Source of the DNA: Mycobacterium sp. OTB74
GTDB lineage: Bacteria; Actinomycetota; Actinomycetes; Mycobacteriales; Mycobacteriaceae
Reading direction: 5' to 3'
Assembly: GCF_029892685.1 (NCBI RefSeq)
Contig: NZ_JARXVD010000001.1
Location: 372,001-436,000 of the forward strand
Length of the DNA: 64,000 bases
Position numbers and translations under genes: made by a program. Position 1 is the stretch's first letter; each line of letters begins with the position of its first letter. Below, one piece after another: positions 25,504 to 34,328 of the stretch. Below the pieces are notes generated by a model. It saw nothing but the letters and a program-made list of their open reading frames with translations, had not been told where the DNA came from and did no database searches.

Positions 25504-26766
25504 ATGCAGACCGACGACCTGATCCTGGTGAGCATTGACGACCACGTCGTAGAGCCTCCCGACATGTTCCTCAACCATGTGCCAGAGAAGTACAAGCCCG
25601 AGGCGCCGATCGTGGTGACCGATGAAAAGGGCGTCGATCAGTGGATGTACCAGGGCCGTCCGCAGGGCGTCAGCGGCCTCAACGCCGTGGTGTCGTGGCC
25701 TGCAGAGGAGTGGGGTCGTGACCCCGCCGGCTTCGCCGAGATGCGCCCCGGCGTCTACGACGTGCACGAGCGCGTCCGCGACATGAATCGCAACGGCATC
25801 CTCGCCTCGATGTGCTTCCCGACCTTCACCGGCTTCTCCGCGCGCCACCTCAACATGACGCGCGAGGACGTAACGCTGGTGATGGTGTCGGCCTACAACG
25901 ACTGGCACATCGACGAGTGGGCGGGCAGCTACCCGGATCGATTCATTCCGATCGCCATCCTGCCGACCTGGAATCCCGAGGGGATGTGCAAGGAGATCCG
26001 CCGAGTCGCCGCCAAGGGGTGTCGCGCGGTCACCATGCCCGAGCTGCCGCACCTCGAGGGTCTGCCGAGCTACCACGACGAGGATTACTGGGGTCCGGTG
26101 TTCCGGACGCTGTCTGAGGAGAACGTGGTGATGTGTCTGCACATCGGCACCGGCTTCGGGGCTATCAGCATGGCGCCTAACGCGCCGATCGACAACATGA
26201 TCATCCTGGCTACTCAGGTTTCGGCGATGTGTGCCCAGGACCTGCTGTGGGGCCCGGCGATGCGCAACTACCCGGACCTGAAGTTCGCCTTCTCCGAAGG
26301 TGGAATCGGTTGGATTCCTTTCTATTTGGATCGCAGCGACCGGCACTACACCAACCAGAAGTGGCTGCGCCGGGACTTCGGTGACAAGCTGCCCTCGGAC
26401 GTGTTCCGCGAGCACTCGCTGGCGTGCTACGTGACCGACAAGACCTCGCTGAAGCTGCGTCACGAGATCGGTATCGACATCATCGCCTGGGAGTGCGACT
26501 ACCCGCACTCGGACTGCTTCTGGCCCGACGCTCCCGAGCAGGTGCTGGCCGAGCTGAATGCCGCTGGCGCAAGCGATTCCGACATCAACAAAATCACCTG
26601 GCAGAACGCCTGCAACTTCTTCTCGTGGGATCCGTTCGCCCGCACGCCGCGCGAGCAGGCCAACGTCAAGGCGCTGCGCGCCAAGGGTGCCGACGTCGAC
26701 ACCACCATCCGCCCGCGTGCGGAATGGGCCCGGATGTACAAGCAGAAGAACCTGAGCCGCGCCTGA
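25504..26766 (+). CDS. Amidohydrolase-2 (ACMSD-fold) family metalloenzyme
   Basis: A 420-residue TIM-barrel protein of the amidohydrolase_2 type. The N-terminal metal site is VSIDDHVVEPPDMF. A later conserved segment is AFSEGGIGWIPFYLDR. The C-terminal metal or catalytic Asp is in ECDYPHSDCFWPDA. Family members include decarboxylases and hydrolases of C-C or C-N bonds. Beside CoA-catabolic genes, C-C cleavage or decarboxylation of a ring-opened intermediate is plausible but not shown. Two further relatives occur at 59743 and 62597. A strong hairpin follows the gene. It is divergent from the AraC regulator. Confidence 0.85.
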   Translation: MQTDDLILVSIDDHVVEPPDMFLNHVPEKYKPEAPIVVTDEKGVDQWMYQGRPQGVSGLNAVVSWPAEEWGRDPAGFAEMRPGVYDVHERVRDMNRNGILASMCFPTFTGFSARHLNMTREDVTLVMVSAYNDWHIDEWAGSYPDRFIPIAILPTWNPEGMCKEIRRVAAKGCRAVTMPELPHLEGLPSYHDEDYWGPVFRTLSEENVVMCLHIGTGFGAISMAPNAPIDNMIILATQVSAMCAQDLLWGPAMRNYPDLKFAFSEGGIGWIPFYLDRSDRHYTNQKWLRRDFGDKLPSDVFREHSLACYVTDKTSLKLRHEIGIDIIAWECDYPHSDCFWPDAPEQVLAELNAAGASDSDINKITWQNACNFFSWDPFARTPREQANVKALRAKGADVDTTIRPRAEWARMYKQKNLSRA

Positions 26767-26795
26767 TCGCATCGGGCCGAACGGAGTGATCGGAA

Positions 26796-26839
26796 GCCCC
26801 GTTCTTGTGGGTGGCACTAGGGCCACGCAGGAACGGGGC
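26796..26839 (+). terminator. Stem-loop terminator after the amidohydrolase gene
   Basis: GCCCCGTTC at 26796-26804 pairs with GAACGGGGC at 26831-26839. The stem continues inward with imperfect pairs through TGTGGGTGGC and GCCACGCAG. It starts 30 bases past the stop at 26766. No T-run follows. Confidence 0.75.
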
Positions 26840-26991
26840 CGGCCGATCCCATGCGCGGCGTCGGGCTCTGTTGGGCGCTGACGCGCCTCGGCGCGAAAAA
26901 CATTGGTCACTTTGTTTGCGCTGGTCACGGTAGGTAACTGGCGTCACATCCAGTGCCGATTCTTGTCGGTGATTCGAACTAGTGTTCGAGT

Positions 26992-28380
26992 ATGACCATC
27001 GACCGGGCCGCGATCGAGGAGGCCTACGCCGAACTCGAAACCCTGCACGCGCGGCTCGCCGCCTTCGACTACACCGGGCTCTCCGTCCCGGACCTGCTGG
27101 AGTTGCAGTCCCGCCGCGAAACCCTGGCGTCCTCGGTGCCTGTGGTCGACCACCAGATTCTGGCCGCGCTGCAGGCCCAGACCACCCCGACAGCGATCGG
27201 CGCCAAAAACTGGGCTGACGTCCTCGCCATCCGGCTACGGATCAGCCGCGAGGAGGCCCGTCGTCGGGTCCGCGATGCGGAGAACCTCGGCCCACGGATA
27301 GGGCTGACCGGCGAGCCACTGCCGGCGCTATGGGAGCACGCGGCCGCGGCGCAGGCCGATGGCGAGATCAACACCGACCACGTCAAAGCAATCGGTCACT
27401 TCCTCACCAACCTGCCCAACTGGGTCGACCCCACCACCGCCGTCCAATGTGAACAGACCCTGATCGCCGGGGCCCGGCATCAAACCCCCGAAGAACTCCG
27501 CCAAGCCGCCAACCAACTGCGCTACCTGCTCGATCAGGACGGCCCCGAACCCGACGACCGTGAACGCGCCCGCCGCCGCGGCGTCACAATCGCCAAACAA
27601 CAACCCGACGGGATGTCCCGCATCGAGGGCTGGCTCGACCCACAAGCCCGCGCCACGCTCGATGCCGTCCTAGCCAAATGGGCCGCCCCCGGCATGGCCA
27701 ACCCCAACGACCCCACACCCTGCACCACCGGCACCCCGAGCCAAGCCCAGATCGACGGCGACACCCGAAGCGGGGCCCAACGCAACCACGACGCCCTCAC
27801 ACTGCTCGCCCGTCACGCCCTCACCTCGGGACAGCTGGGGGAACACAACGGGCTGCCAGTCTCGGTGATCATCACCACCACCCTGCAAGAACTGCAGGCG
27901 GGCGCCGGGATCGCGGTCACCGCCACCGGCACCAAACTCCCTATCGGCGACTTGATCCGGATGGCCACCCACGCCCACCACTACCTCGCGATCTTCGACA
28001 AACACACTGCGGTGCCGCTGTATCTCGGACGGACCCGCCGCACCGCCTCACCGGGACAGCGGTTGATGCTGTTCGCCCGCGACCGTGGCTGCACCCGCCC
28101 CGGCTGCACCGAGCCGGCCGACCGTTGCCAAGCCCACCACGCCACCTGCGACTGGCAACACGGCGGCACCACCGACATCACCGACCTCACGCTTGCTTGC
28201 GGCCCCGACAACCGGCTCGCCGACGCCGGCGGCTGGCACACCACCATGAAAAACGGCCGCGCCCACTGGACCCCACCACCACTACTCGACGTCGGCCAAC
28301 CCCGCACCAACCAATACCACCACCCGAGCCTGTACCCACCCGAAAACGAAGGCGACGAAACAAACAGTCCGGCAACATAA
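26992..28380 (+). CDS. DUF222 / HNH endonuclease-domain protein of the 13E12 repeat family
   Basis: A 462-residue protein with an N-terminal DUF222 helical region (about residues 5-300) and a C-terminal HNH domain: RDRGCTRPGCTEPADRCQAHH, then LTLACGPDNRLAD. The Cys pairs and His residues of the zinc-HNH fold are intact. This is the REP13E12-type family, present in many copies in mycobacteria. In M. tuberculosis, copies serve as attachment sites for the phiRv1 prophage. Codon use is extremely C-rich in the second half (runs of ACC and CCC), unlike its neighbours. Nuclease activity of the family is unproven. No prophage genes flank it. Confidence 0.9.
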   Translation: MTIDRAAIEEAYAELETLHARLAAFDYTGLSVPDLLELQSRRETLASSVPVVDHQILAALQAQTTPTAIGAKNWADVLAIRLRISREEARRRVRDAENLGPRIGLTGEPLPALWEHAAAAQADGEINTDHVKAIGHFLTNLPNWVDPTTAVQCEQTLIAGARHQTPEELRQAANQLRYLLDQDGPEPDDRERARRRGVTIAKQQPDGMSRIEGWLDPQARATLDAVLAKWAAPGMANPNDPTPCTTGTPSQAQIDGDTRSGAQRNHDALTLLARHALTSGQLGEHNGLPVSVIITTTLQELQAGAGIAVTATGTKLPIGDLIRMATHAHHYLAIFDKHTAVPLYLGRTRRTASPGQRLMLFARDRGCTRPGCTEPADRCQAHHATCDWQHGGTTDITDLTLACGPDNRLADAGGWHTTMKNGRAHWTPPPLLDVGQPRTNQYHHPSLYPPENEGDETNSPAT

Positions 28381-28425
28381 TTCACCGGAACTCGGGCAGC
28401 AACTGTGGTTGGTCAGTTGCCGGCG

Positions 28426-28878
28426 TCAGCTCGTCAATACCAGCGAAACCATGGTGTCGAGGCGGGCGAGTGCGGTCTCGTAGTCCAGCGCCTCCGTCTG
28501 GGTCTGCACGAGCGCGCCCCAGAAGATGGTTTCCAATGTGGTGACGACCTCAGGCCAGGCGCCGGTGCCCAGCGCCGCGGTAACCCGACGGTGCATCTCA
28601 GCGCCGATCCGGGAACGGACATGCGCGACCGGATCGTCTGGGCTGAGCAGCGCCCGCGTGCAGGCTGCGGCGAGTCGCGGTTCGTCGGTGAGGATTCGCA
28701 TCGCGGAGGCCAGTTGTTCGACGACGCGCCGGTGGTCGGGCAACAACGGATCGATAGTCAGCGGAAGCTCTGATAGCTGCTTCAAGTAGCGCTCGGCGAG
28801 GGCGGCGTCGTTGGGCGGGCTGGACGCGAGCAAACCCGATGGCTTGGCGCACGTGTACGCAGCCGTCGTTCTGGACAT
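28426..28878 (-). CDS. TetR-type ligand-binding domain protein without a visible helix-turn-helix
   Basis: The ATG at 28878 gives 150 residues, and a TTG at 28914 would add 12. From about residue 22 the sequence reads like the C-terminal half of a mycobacterial TetR protein: SSPPNDAALAERYLKQL, LPDHRRVVEQLASAMRIL, then a long helical tail. The roughly 45-residue helix-turn-helix that should precede it is absent, and only MSRTTAAYTCAKPSGLLA is present. Either the DNA-binding domain has been deleted, making this a relic or a ligand-sequestering protein, or an unusual binding element is present. Its start codon lies inside an inverted repeat that recurs before the divergent ferredoxin reductase gene. 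Confidence 0.6.
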   Translation of the reverse strand: MSRTTAAYTCAKPSGLLASSPPNDAALAERYLKQLSELPLTIDPLLPDHRRVVEQLASAMRILTDEPRLAAACTRALLSPDDPVAHVRSRIGAEMHRRVTAALGTGAWPEVVTTLETIFWGALVQTQTEALDYETALARLDTMVSLVLTS

Positions 28879-28886
28879 GTGTCCAG
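28871..28886. promoter_or_regulatory. Operator candidate TGGACA-N2-TGTCCA over a leaderless start
   Basis: CTGGACATGTGTCCAG contains inverted arms TGGACA and TGTCCA and covers the ATG of the minus-strand gene. On the minus strand, TTGCCA (28914-28909) and TACTCT (28890-28885) with an 18-base spacer place transcription start about at the ATG, so the mRNA would be leaderless. The same arms occur at 29014-29027. Confidence 0.6.
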
Positions 28887-29008
28887 AGTAGCGACGGCGG
28901 GGGTAGGCTGGCAATAGTTCCCCAAAAAGCCGGTGTAACTGGTTATTTACTGTTCGCGCCAGGGTTACGGCAATGGTCCTGTCTGTAAATCCAATGTGTT
29001 CACCTAGG

Positions 29009-29027
29009 TATAGTGGACAAGTGTCCA
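29009..29027 (+). promoter_or_regulatory. Second TGGACA-N2-TGTCCA operator with overlapping -10 TATAGT
   Basis: TGGACAAGTGTCCA spans 29014-29027, with the same arms and spacing as the site at 28871-28886. TATAGT at 29009-29014 is a good -10 element, so transcription of the ferredoxin reductase gene would begin within the repeat. No clear -35 is visible. Confidence 0.6.
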
Positions 29028-29057
29028 GTATGGTGCGATACCGCGGAAGGGAGACCC

Positions 29058-30659
29058 ATGACCTACGTCATCACGCAAAACTGCTGCAAGGACGCCAGCT
29101 GTGTTCCAGTGTGTCCAGTCGACTGCATTCGTCCTGTCGCTGTGGACGGTGCGGGCGACGCGGCGACAATGCTGTTCATCGACCCAGATACCTGCATCGA
29201 CTGCGGAGCGTGCTTCGACGAATGTCCGGTCGACGCGATCTACTACGACGAGGACCTTCCTCCGCACCTGGAGCGTTTCAAGGACCTCAATGCCGACTAC
29301 TTCGCCCAGTACCCCCTGCAGCGCGACTACACCCCGGAGCCGGCGTCTCGCCCGGGTGTTGCTCATGGTGCGCTGAGGGTGGCGATCGTCGGGGCCGGTC
29401 CGGCGGCCTGTTATACCGCGGCCGAGTTGGTCGACATCGATGGCGTGGAAGTTGAAGTGTTCGAACGACTCCCAACTCCATTCGGGTTGATTCGGGCCGG
29501 CGTGGCGCCAGATCACCAGCACACCAAGGCCGTGACGGGAATCTTCGAATCCACGCTGGCAAGCGATCGGCTCGGCTTCCATCTGAATGTCGAAGTGGGC
29601 AAAGATATTTCGCACGACGAACTGATGTCTGCCCATCACGCCGTCGTCTACGCGGTCGGGGCCCCGGACGGTAAAACGCCCGGCCTGCCCGGTGAGCAGC
29701 TAGCGGGATGCCACCCTGCCGCGGACTTTGTCGGTTGGTACAACGGACACCCCGACCACGCCGGGCACCACTTCGATCTGACCGGTCGTCGTGCGGTGAT
29801 AGTCGGCAACGGCAACGTCGCACTGGACGTCGCCCGCGTCTTGCTGCTGGGGCCACAGGCACTGTCCGACACCGATATCGCCACGCACACCCTGGATGCG
29901 TTGGAGTACAGCACTATTGACGAAGTAGTGGTCTTGGCCCGTCGTGGGCTGGCCGACGCTGCCTTCTCGGTGGGGGAGTTCCTGGCGCTCGGTCATCTGC
30001 CGGGCGTCGACGTGATCATCGAGGGTGAACCGCTCGATGCGCCCGCTGATTGCGAATCGAACCATGACGCCGAGACCGCACACAAGATCGACCTGGCGCA
30101 CGAGTACGCGCGACGCGAAACTACCCCCGGCAACAAGCGGATCGTATTCAAATTTCATTCGACGCCCGCGGAAGTACTCGGAACCGACCATGTCGTTGCC
30201 CTGCGACTGGACGCTGGCGAGCAGCTCGACACGTCAATGGTGTTGTGGTCCATCGGATATCGAGGGGTTCCAATCGACGGCATCCCGTTCGATGCCGCCA
30301 GCGGCGTGGTGCCCAACGAGCAGGGCCGCGTCGTCGACGCCTGCGGTGGGCCGGTTCCGGGCGTGTATGTCACCGGATGGGCCAAGCGCGGGCCGCGCGG
30401 CGTGATCGGAACCAACCGGGTGTGTGCCGAGCAGACTGTCGCAGCGCTATGGGACGACTACACCGCCGGCAAGCTGGACCGCCCTGTAGCCCAACGGGAA
30501 TCGCTGCGCACCTTGCTTACCGAACGTGGAGTGACAGCCGTCGACTGGGAAGGCTGGCGGGCCATCGACACCGCTGAACGGGCTCGCGGTGCCGAGGCCG
30601 GCCGGCCTCGGGTGAAGCTGATTGCGCGGGACGTGCTGGTCAGTGCCGCTCGCGGGTGA
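29058..30659 (+). CDS. Ferredoxin / ferredoxin-NADP reductase fusion (FprB-like)
   Basis: The ATG at 29058 follows AAGGGAG and gives 533 residues starting MTYVITQNCC. Residues about 1-70 form a 7Fe/8Fe-type ferredoxin with CxxxxCxxxCPVDC and CIDCGACFDECPVDA clusters. The remainder is an adrenodoxin-reductase-like flavoprotein: GAGPAACYTAAEL FAD motif, NGNVALDVAR NADP motif and a GWAKRGPRGVIGTNR end. This is the architecture of mycobacterial FprB. It can pass electrons from NADPH to [Fe-S] acceptors, so it may serve the P450s at 19434 and 21560. An operator candidate overlaps its promoter. Its 3' end overlaps the convergent acyl-CoA dehydrogenase by 20 bases. Confidence 0.92.
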   Translation: MTYVITQNCCKDASCVPVCPVDCIRPVAVDGAGDAATMLFIDPDTCIDCGACFDECPVDAIYYDEDLPPHLERFKDLNADYFAQYPLQRDYTPEPASRPGVAHGALRVAIVGAGPAACYTAAELVDIDGVEVEVFERLPTPFGLIRAGVAPDHQHTKAVTGIFESTLASDRLGFHLNVEVGKDISHDELMSAHHAVVYAVGAPDGKTPGLPGEQLAGCHPAADFVGWYNGHPDHAGHHFDLTGRRAVIVGNGNVALDVARVLLLGPQALSDTDIATHTLDALEYSTIDEVVVLARRGLADAAFSVGEFLALGHLPGVDVIIEGEPLDAPADCESNHDAETAHKIDLAHEYARRETTPGNKRIVFKFHSTPAEVLGTDHVVALRLDAGEQLDTSMVLWSIGYRGVPIDGIPFDAASGVVPNEQGRVVDACGGPVPGVYVTGWAKRGPRGVIGTNRVCAEQTVAALWDDYTAGKLDRPVAQRESLRTLLTERGVTAVDWEGWRAIDTAERARGAEAGRPRVKLIARDVLVSAARG

Positions 30660-31764
30660 GCTTGGCGTACCGGGTCACGTGGTAGTCGGTTGAGCCGTAC
30701 TCGTACTGAACGGCGGTGAGCCGCTTGAAGTAATGGCCGATGGCGAGTTCTTCGGTCATGCCCATGCCGCCGTGCAACTGAACCGCATTCTGGCCGATGA
30801 ACCGCGCGGCCCGGCCAATGGTCGCCTTGGCTGCCGAAACGGCCCAGGCGCGGGTGTGCGCGTCTGCGGTGAGGTTCAACGTCGCAAGGTACACCGCCGA
30901 CACGGACTGCTCGAGTTCCATGTGCATGTCGACCATGCGATGCTGCAGCGCCTGGAAACTGCCGATGGGCTGGCCGAACTGCTGACGTTGCTTGGCGTAT
31001 TCGACGGTGTCCGCCAGCACCTTTCGCATGTTCCCGACCGCCTCGGCGCACACGGCTGCGGCGCCCTGGTCACGGGCCTGCGCGATCGACGGCCACGCCT
31101 GGCCCTCGGCTCCCAGCAACGCGCCGCCGGGCAACCGCAGCCCCTGCAACTCGATATCCGCGGCACGCCGGTCGTCGACGGTCCGGTAGCCGTGCATGGC
31201 CAGCCCGGGTGCGGTGGCGTCAGCCAGGAACAACGAGATGCCGCTGTCGGTCCGTGCAGTGATCAGCAGGTGAGTTGCCAGAGGGGCGTTGACCACCATG
31301 ATCTTGCTGCCGATGAGGATCCAGTCGTCGCCCTCCCGAGTGGCGGTGGTCTGGACAATCTTCCACCGGTCGCCGGATTGTGCTTCCGCTGCGGCGATCG
31401 CGACAACGGCTGTGCCCGAGGCGATCTTCTCGAGAACCGCGTTGGCTGCTGTGTTGTCGGCACGTAGCAGCAGACCGGCCCCCACCACTGCAGTGTCAAC
31501 GTAGGGTTCGATGACCAGTGCGTGACCGAGGGCTTCGGCGATCAGCATCACTTCCACCGGTCCGCCGCCGATGCCACCCACCGACTCGGGCAGCGCGGCG
31601 CCGAGGATGCCGAGTTCGTCGGCGAATGACTGCCAGATCACTGGCTGCCAACCGGGTCCAGTCTTGGCCGCGGCCCGGCTGGTTTCCAGGTCATAGCGGC
31701 TCGACAGGAACTTGGACAAACCGTCCCGCAGCAGTTCCTGTTCGTCCGAAAGCGTGAAGTCCAT
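30640..31764 (-). CDS. Acyl-CoA dehydrogenase, probable non-catalytic partner subunit
   Basis: A 374-residue FadE-type protein starting MDFTLSDEQELLRDGL. The C-terminal segment has QLHGGMGMTEELAIGHYFKR, but where MCAD-type enzymes have YEGT it reads YEYGSTDYHV, an altered loop. The gene starts directly after the stop of another acyl-CoA dehydrogenase gene, with no intergenic base. Mycobacterial steroid dehydrogenases such as the ChsE enzymes are known alpha2-beta2 heterotetramers made from adjacent fadE genes in which one subunit lacks the catalytic base. The arrangement here fits that model. The base appears to be in the partner (E246). Substrate unknown. Confidence 0.85.
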   Translation of the reverse strand: MDFTLSDEQELLRDGLSKFLSSRYDLETSRAAAKTGPGWQPVIWQSFADELGILGAALPESVGGIGGGPVEVMLIAEALGHALVIEPYVDTAVVGAGLLLRADNTAANAVLEKIASGTAVVAIAAAEAQSGDRWKIVQTTATREGDDWILIGSKIMVVNAPLATHLLITARTDSGISLFLADATAPGLAMHGYRTVDDRRAADIELQGLRLPGGALLGAEGQAWPSIAQARDQGAAAVCAEAVGNMRKVLADTVEYAKQRQQFGQPIGSFQALQHRMVDMHMELEQSVSAVYLATLNLTADAHTRAWAVSAAKATIGRAARFIGQNAVQLHGGMGMTEELAIGHYFKRLTAVQYEYGSTDYHVTRYAKLTRERH

Positions 31765-32997
31765 CTACAGCCCCAGTTCTGCCTTGGCGAGGATATTGCG
31801 TTGAATCTCGTTGCTGCCCGCGTAGATTGACCCGGCGCGGTCGTTGAAGTAGCGCAGCGGTGCCACCGCCTGCCATGGCTCACCGCTCACGTAACCGTCT
31901 GGGGGAGGCGAGAATTCGGCGACCGGGCCACCAGGTCGGGCGGCATGTGGTTGGTAGGCGCGGCCACGTGGCCCCGCTGCCTCCATGGCCAATTCCGTCA
32001 GGGTCTGGCTCAATTCGGTGGACAGCACCTTGAGCATCGACGACGCTGCGCCGGGATGGCCGCCGTCGGATAGCGCCGCCAGCACGCGGTACTCCAATAT
32101 CTCCAGCACGTCGGTACGGATGCGGGCGTCGGCCAGTTTGCGCGAGAACGCGGCATCGTCGATGAGCAGGCCACCGTCCGGACCAGGTGCGGCAGTGGCC
32201 GCTGAGGCGATCTCATCGGCCAGAACCTGTAGGGCCGGTGCGTTAGCGCCGCCGCCCCGCTCGAACTCCAGCAGGTATTTGGCGACGGTCCAGCCGTCAT
32301 CGATCTGGCCGATCACGTTGGCCTTGGGTACCCGCACCTCATCGAAGAAGACCTGGTTCTGGACTTCTTCGCCGGATGTCATCACCAGCGGGCGAATCTG
32401 GATGCCCGGTGTGGTCATGTCGATCAGGATGAATGTGATGCCCTGCTGCTTCTTGCCTGACCGCGTGGTTCGCACCAGCGCGAACATCCAGTTGGCCTCG
32501 GTGGCGTGGGTGGTCCAGATCTTGCTGCCGGTGCACACCAGATCGTCGCCGTCGGATACGGCTGCCATCGACAACGCGGCCAGGTCCGAACCGGCTTCGG
32601 GTTCAGAGTAGCCCTGGCAGAAGAACACCTCGCCGGTCAGGATGCGCGGCAGGAAATAGGCCTTCTGTTCGTCGGTGCCGAACGCGATGATCGCGTGCGC
32701 AACCATACGAATGCCCATGGGGGACAAGGAAGGAGCCCCGGCCAGGGTTGACTCCCTGCTGAAGATGTAGTGCTGTGTCAGACTCCAGTCGCAGCCGCCG
32801 TGCTCGACGGGCCAAGCCGGCGCGGCCCAGCCCCGCTCGTGCAGGATGCGTTGCCACTCCAGGCTGGCTTCATGATCGCTGTACACACTGGTCATCAGAC
32901 GCCCGGCTTGTTGGATGTCCGGTGTCAGGTTGTCCCGTAGAAATACGCGCACCTCGTCGCGGAATTCCAGGTCGCTGGCTGACCAGGTCAGATCCAT
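31765..32997 (-). CDS. Acyl-CoA dehydrogenase, probable catalytic subunit of a heteromer
   Basis: A 410-residue FadE-type protein with CQGYSEPEAGSDLAAL (substrate and flavin region) and WTTHATEANWMFALVRT. The loop that holds the MCAD base reads YAGSNEIQRNI, with Ala in place of Glu. Instead there is a Glu at residue 246 in EFERGG. This is the helix-G position used by isovaleryl-type and steroid (FadE29-like) dehydrogenases. RBS: GGAGGGG upstream of the ATG at 32997. It is the first gene of a two-gene unit with 30640-31764. The upstream region to 33253 should hold its promoter. Confidence 0.87.
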   Translation of the reverse strand: MDLTWSASDLEFRDEVRVFLRDNLTPDIQQAGRLMTSVYSDHEASLEWQRILHERGWAAPAWPVEHGGCDWSLTQHYIFSRESTLAGAPSLSPMGIRMVAHAIIAFGTDEQKAYFLPRILTGEVFFCQGYSEPEAGSDLAALSMAAVSDGDDLVCTGSKIWTTHATEANWMFALVRTTRSGKKQQGITFILIDMTTPGIQIRPLVMTSGEEVQNQVFFDEVRVPKANVIGQIDDGWTVAKYLLEFERGGGANAPALQVLADEIASAATAAPGPDGGLLIDDAAFSRKLADARIRTDVLEILEYRVLAALSDGGHPGAASSMLKVLSTELSQTLTELAMEAAGPRGRAYQPHAARPGGPVAEFSPPPDGYVSGEPWQAVAPLRYFNDRAGSIYAGSNEIQRNILAKAELGL

Positions 32998-33253
32998 AAA
33001 GCGGTCCCCTCCGTAGCTCGGCCTTGGCGGTAGCTTAGCAGCAAGAGGGTAAACCTAGTTAGCGAAGTGGATGACGTGTCTACCCGGCGATGAGCCAGCG
33101 CTCCAGTGCCGGTGAGGGCGGCGACGAATGCGTCCGCGGTCTTGCTCCGGCGGCCGCCCGTACGCATGTAAAGTTGCTCCGAGCAGCGACAACAGACCCG
33201 CAGCGGTGGGCCTGTTGTCATTCGCTGGCGAATGGAACTGCAGGGAATTCAGG

Positions 33254-34138
33254 TTGGACTGGGACGAAGAATTTGATGTGTTGTGCGTCGGCGCCGGTAT
33301 CGGTGGACTGGCCACTGCCATCGTCGCCGCCGATGCGGACGCGGAGGTGATGGTCGTCGGCGCAGGTCGGTTTGCCGACGGCCGTTGGGACTACCAGCCA
33401 TCCGCCGGACCCGAGGTTCGCACCTTGGGAAATCTGGTTCGTTCGTGGACCGATGCGGATCGACCCCAAGAGCAACCCCAGGCGCCACCATCAGACGATG
33501 AATCCGGCGAGGTCACCCCTGAGGAGGCGACGTCCGACTATTTCGCCGCGTTGATCGAGGAACTGGTGCCCGCAGGCGACCAGGGGACATCCGGTCCGAC
33601 CAGCGGTGCGGTGCCCTGCCGTCAGATCCGCGAACTGTCGGCCGCTGAATCCAACAGTCGCACCGTGGAAACCTTCATCGGTGAGCGGATCGCCGACTGG
33701 GCCCAGGAGTGTCTCGGGTCCGCCGCCGGGGCGGTCTACACCACCGTGCGGGGTTGGACTTCGGAAACGATGAAGGATGTCTGCGGGCAGACGGTCAAGG
33801 TTGCACCCGTTGACGCGGTCGAAGCCGGCCCCGGTGTCGCCGTGCGTGATGTCTTCGACCGTCTGATGGGTGCCGCCGCCGATCGAGACATCGCGGTGAG
33901 TTCGCAATCGACGTTGCAGTCTTTGGTTTTCGATGGCGGTCGCGTTGTGGGCGCGGTGCTGGACACCCCGGTTGGCCGCAATGCAGTCCGGGTCCGGCAC
34001 AGTGTGGTCTTCTCACCTGATTTCGCCGATTACGGCGAGGCGGTCGAGGAGCTTCAGGACCCCGCCGGTGAGTATGTGGTAGCTATCGTCGGCTCGCCCG
34101 CCAGCCGCTTTGCGCGCGTGGAACTTGTTGCCCAATAA
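33254..34138 (+). CDS. Short FAD-binding protein resembling an N-terminal fragment of the KstD/fumarate reductase family
   Basis: The probable start is a TTG at 33254 (LDWDEEFDVLCVGAGIGGLATAI), preceded by CAGGGA. A longer frame to 33128 has no dinucleotide-fold justification. The N-terminal Rossmann motif GAGIGGLATAIVAAD is clear. The rest (about 294 residues) is acidic and shows a FDRLMGAAADRDIAVSSQSTLQSLVFDGGRVVGAVLD segment, as in FAD_binding_2 enzymes. The family is normally 450-570 residues. The substrate or cap domain and the catalytic Tyr/Arg are not visible. It may be a reduced flavoprotein or a partly degraded gene. Confidence 0.65.
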   Translation: MDWDEEFDVLCVGAGIGGLATAIVAADADAEVMVVGAGRFADGRWDYQPSAGPEVRTLGNLVRSWTDADRPQEQPQAPPSDDESGEVTPEEATSDYFAALIEELVPAGDQGTSGPTSGAVPCRQIRELSAAESNSRTVETFIGERIADWAQECLGSAAGAVYTTVRGWTSETMKDVCGQTVKVAPVDAVEAGPGVAVRDVFDRLMGAAADRDIAVSSQSTLQSLVFDGGRVVGAVLDTPVGRNAVRVRHSVVFSPDFADYGEAVEELQDPAGEYVVAIVGSPASRFARVELVAQ

Positions 34139-34328
34139 CGATTTTCCCTACCGCGCAGTTGTCCGGATGGTATCTGCTAATGCTTGGTCGTACCGGCTGG
34201 CGCAGTGCGGGTATTCGGGAGTGCGATGAGTAAACCTCGACCTGGCGTTGTGTGGGCACCCTGGGGCGGGCTACAAGTAATACCGATGGTTTCGGGCCCA
34301 CATCGGGGCCGGCACGAAAGGAAATGAT

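Noticed and set aside
25423-26928. A 501-codon minus-strand open frame
   Set aside because: It is wholly antisense to the amidohydrolase gene, is Arg/His-rich with no domain, and arises from high GC third positions.
26992-28380. Possible prophage or insertion element around the HNH protein
   Set aside because: No integrase, phage structural gene, inverted ends or target duplication seen; the family is a known dispersed mycobacterial repeat.
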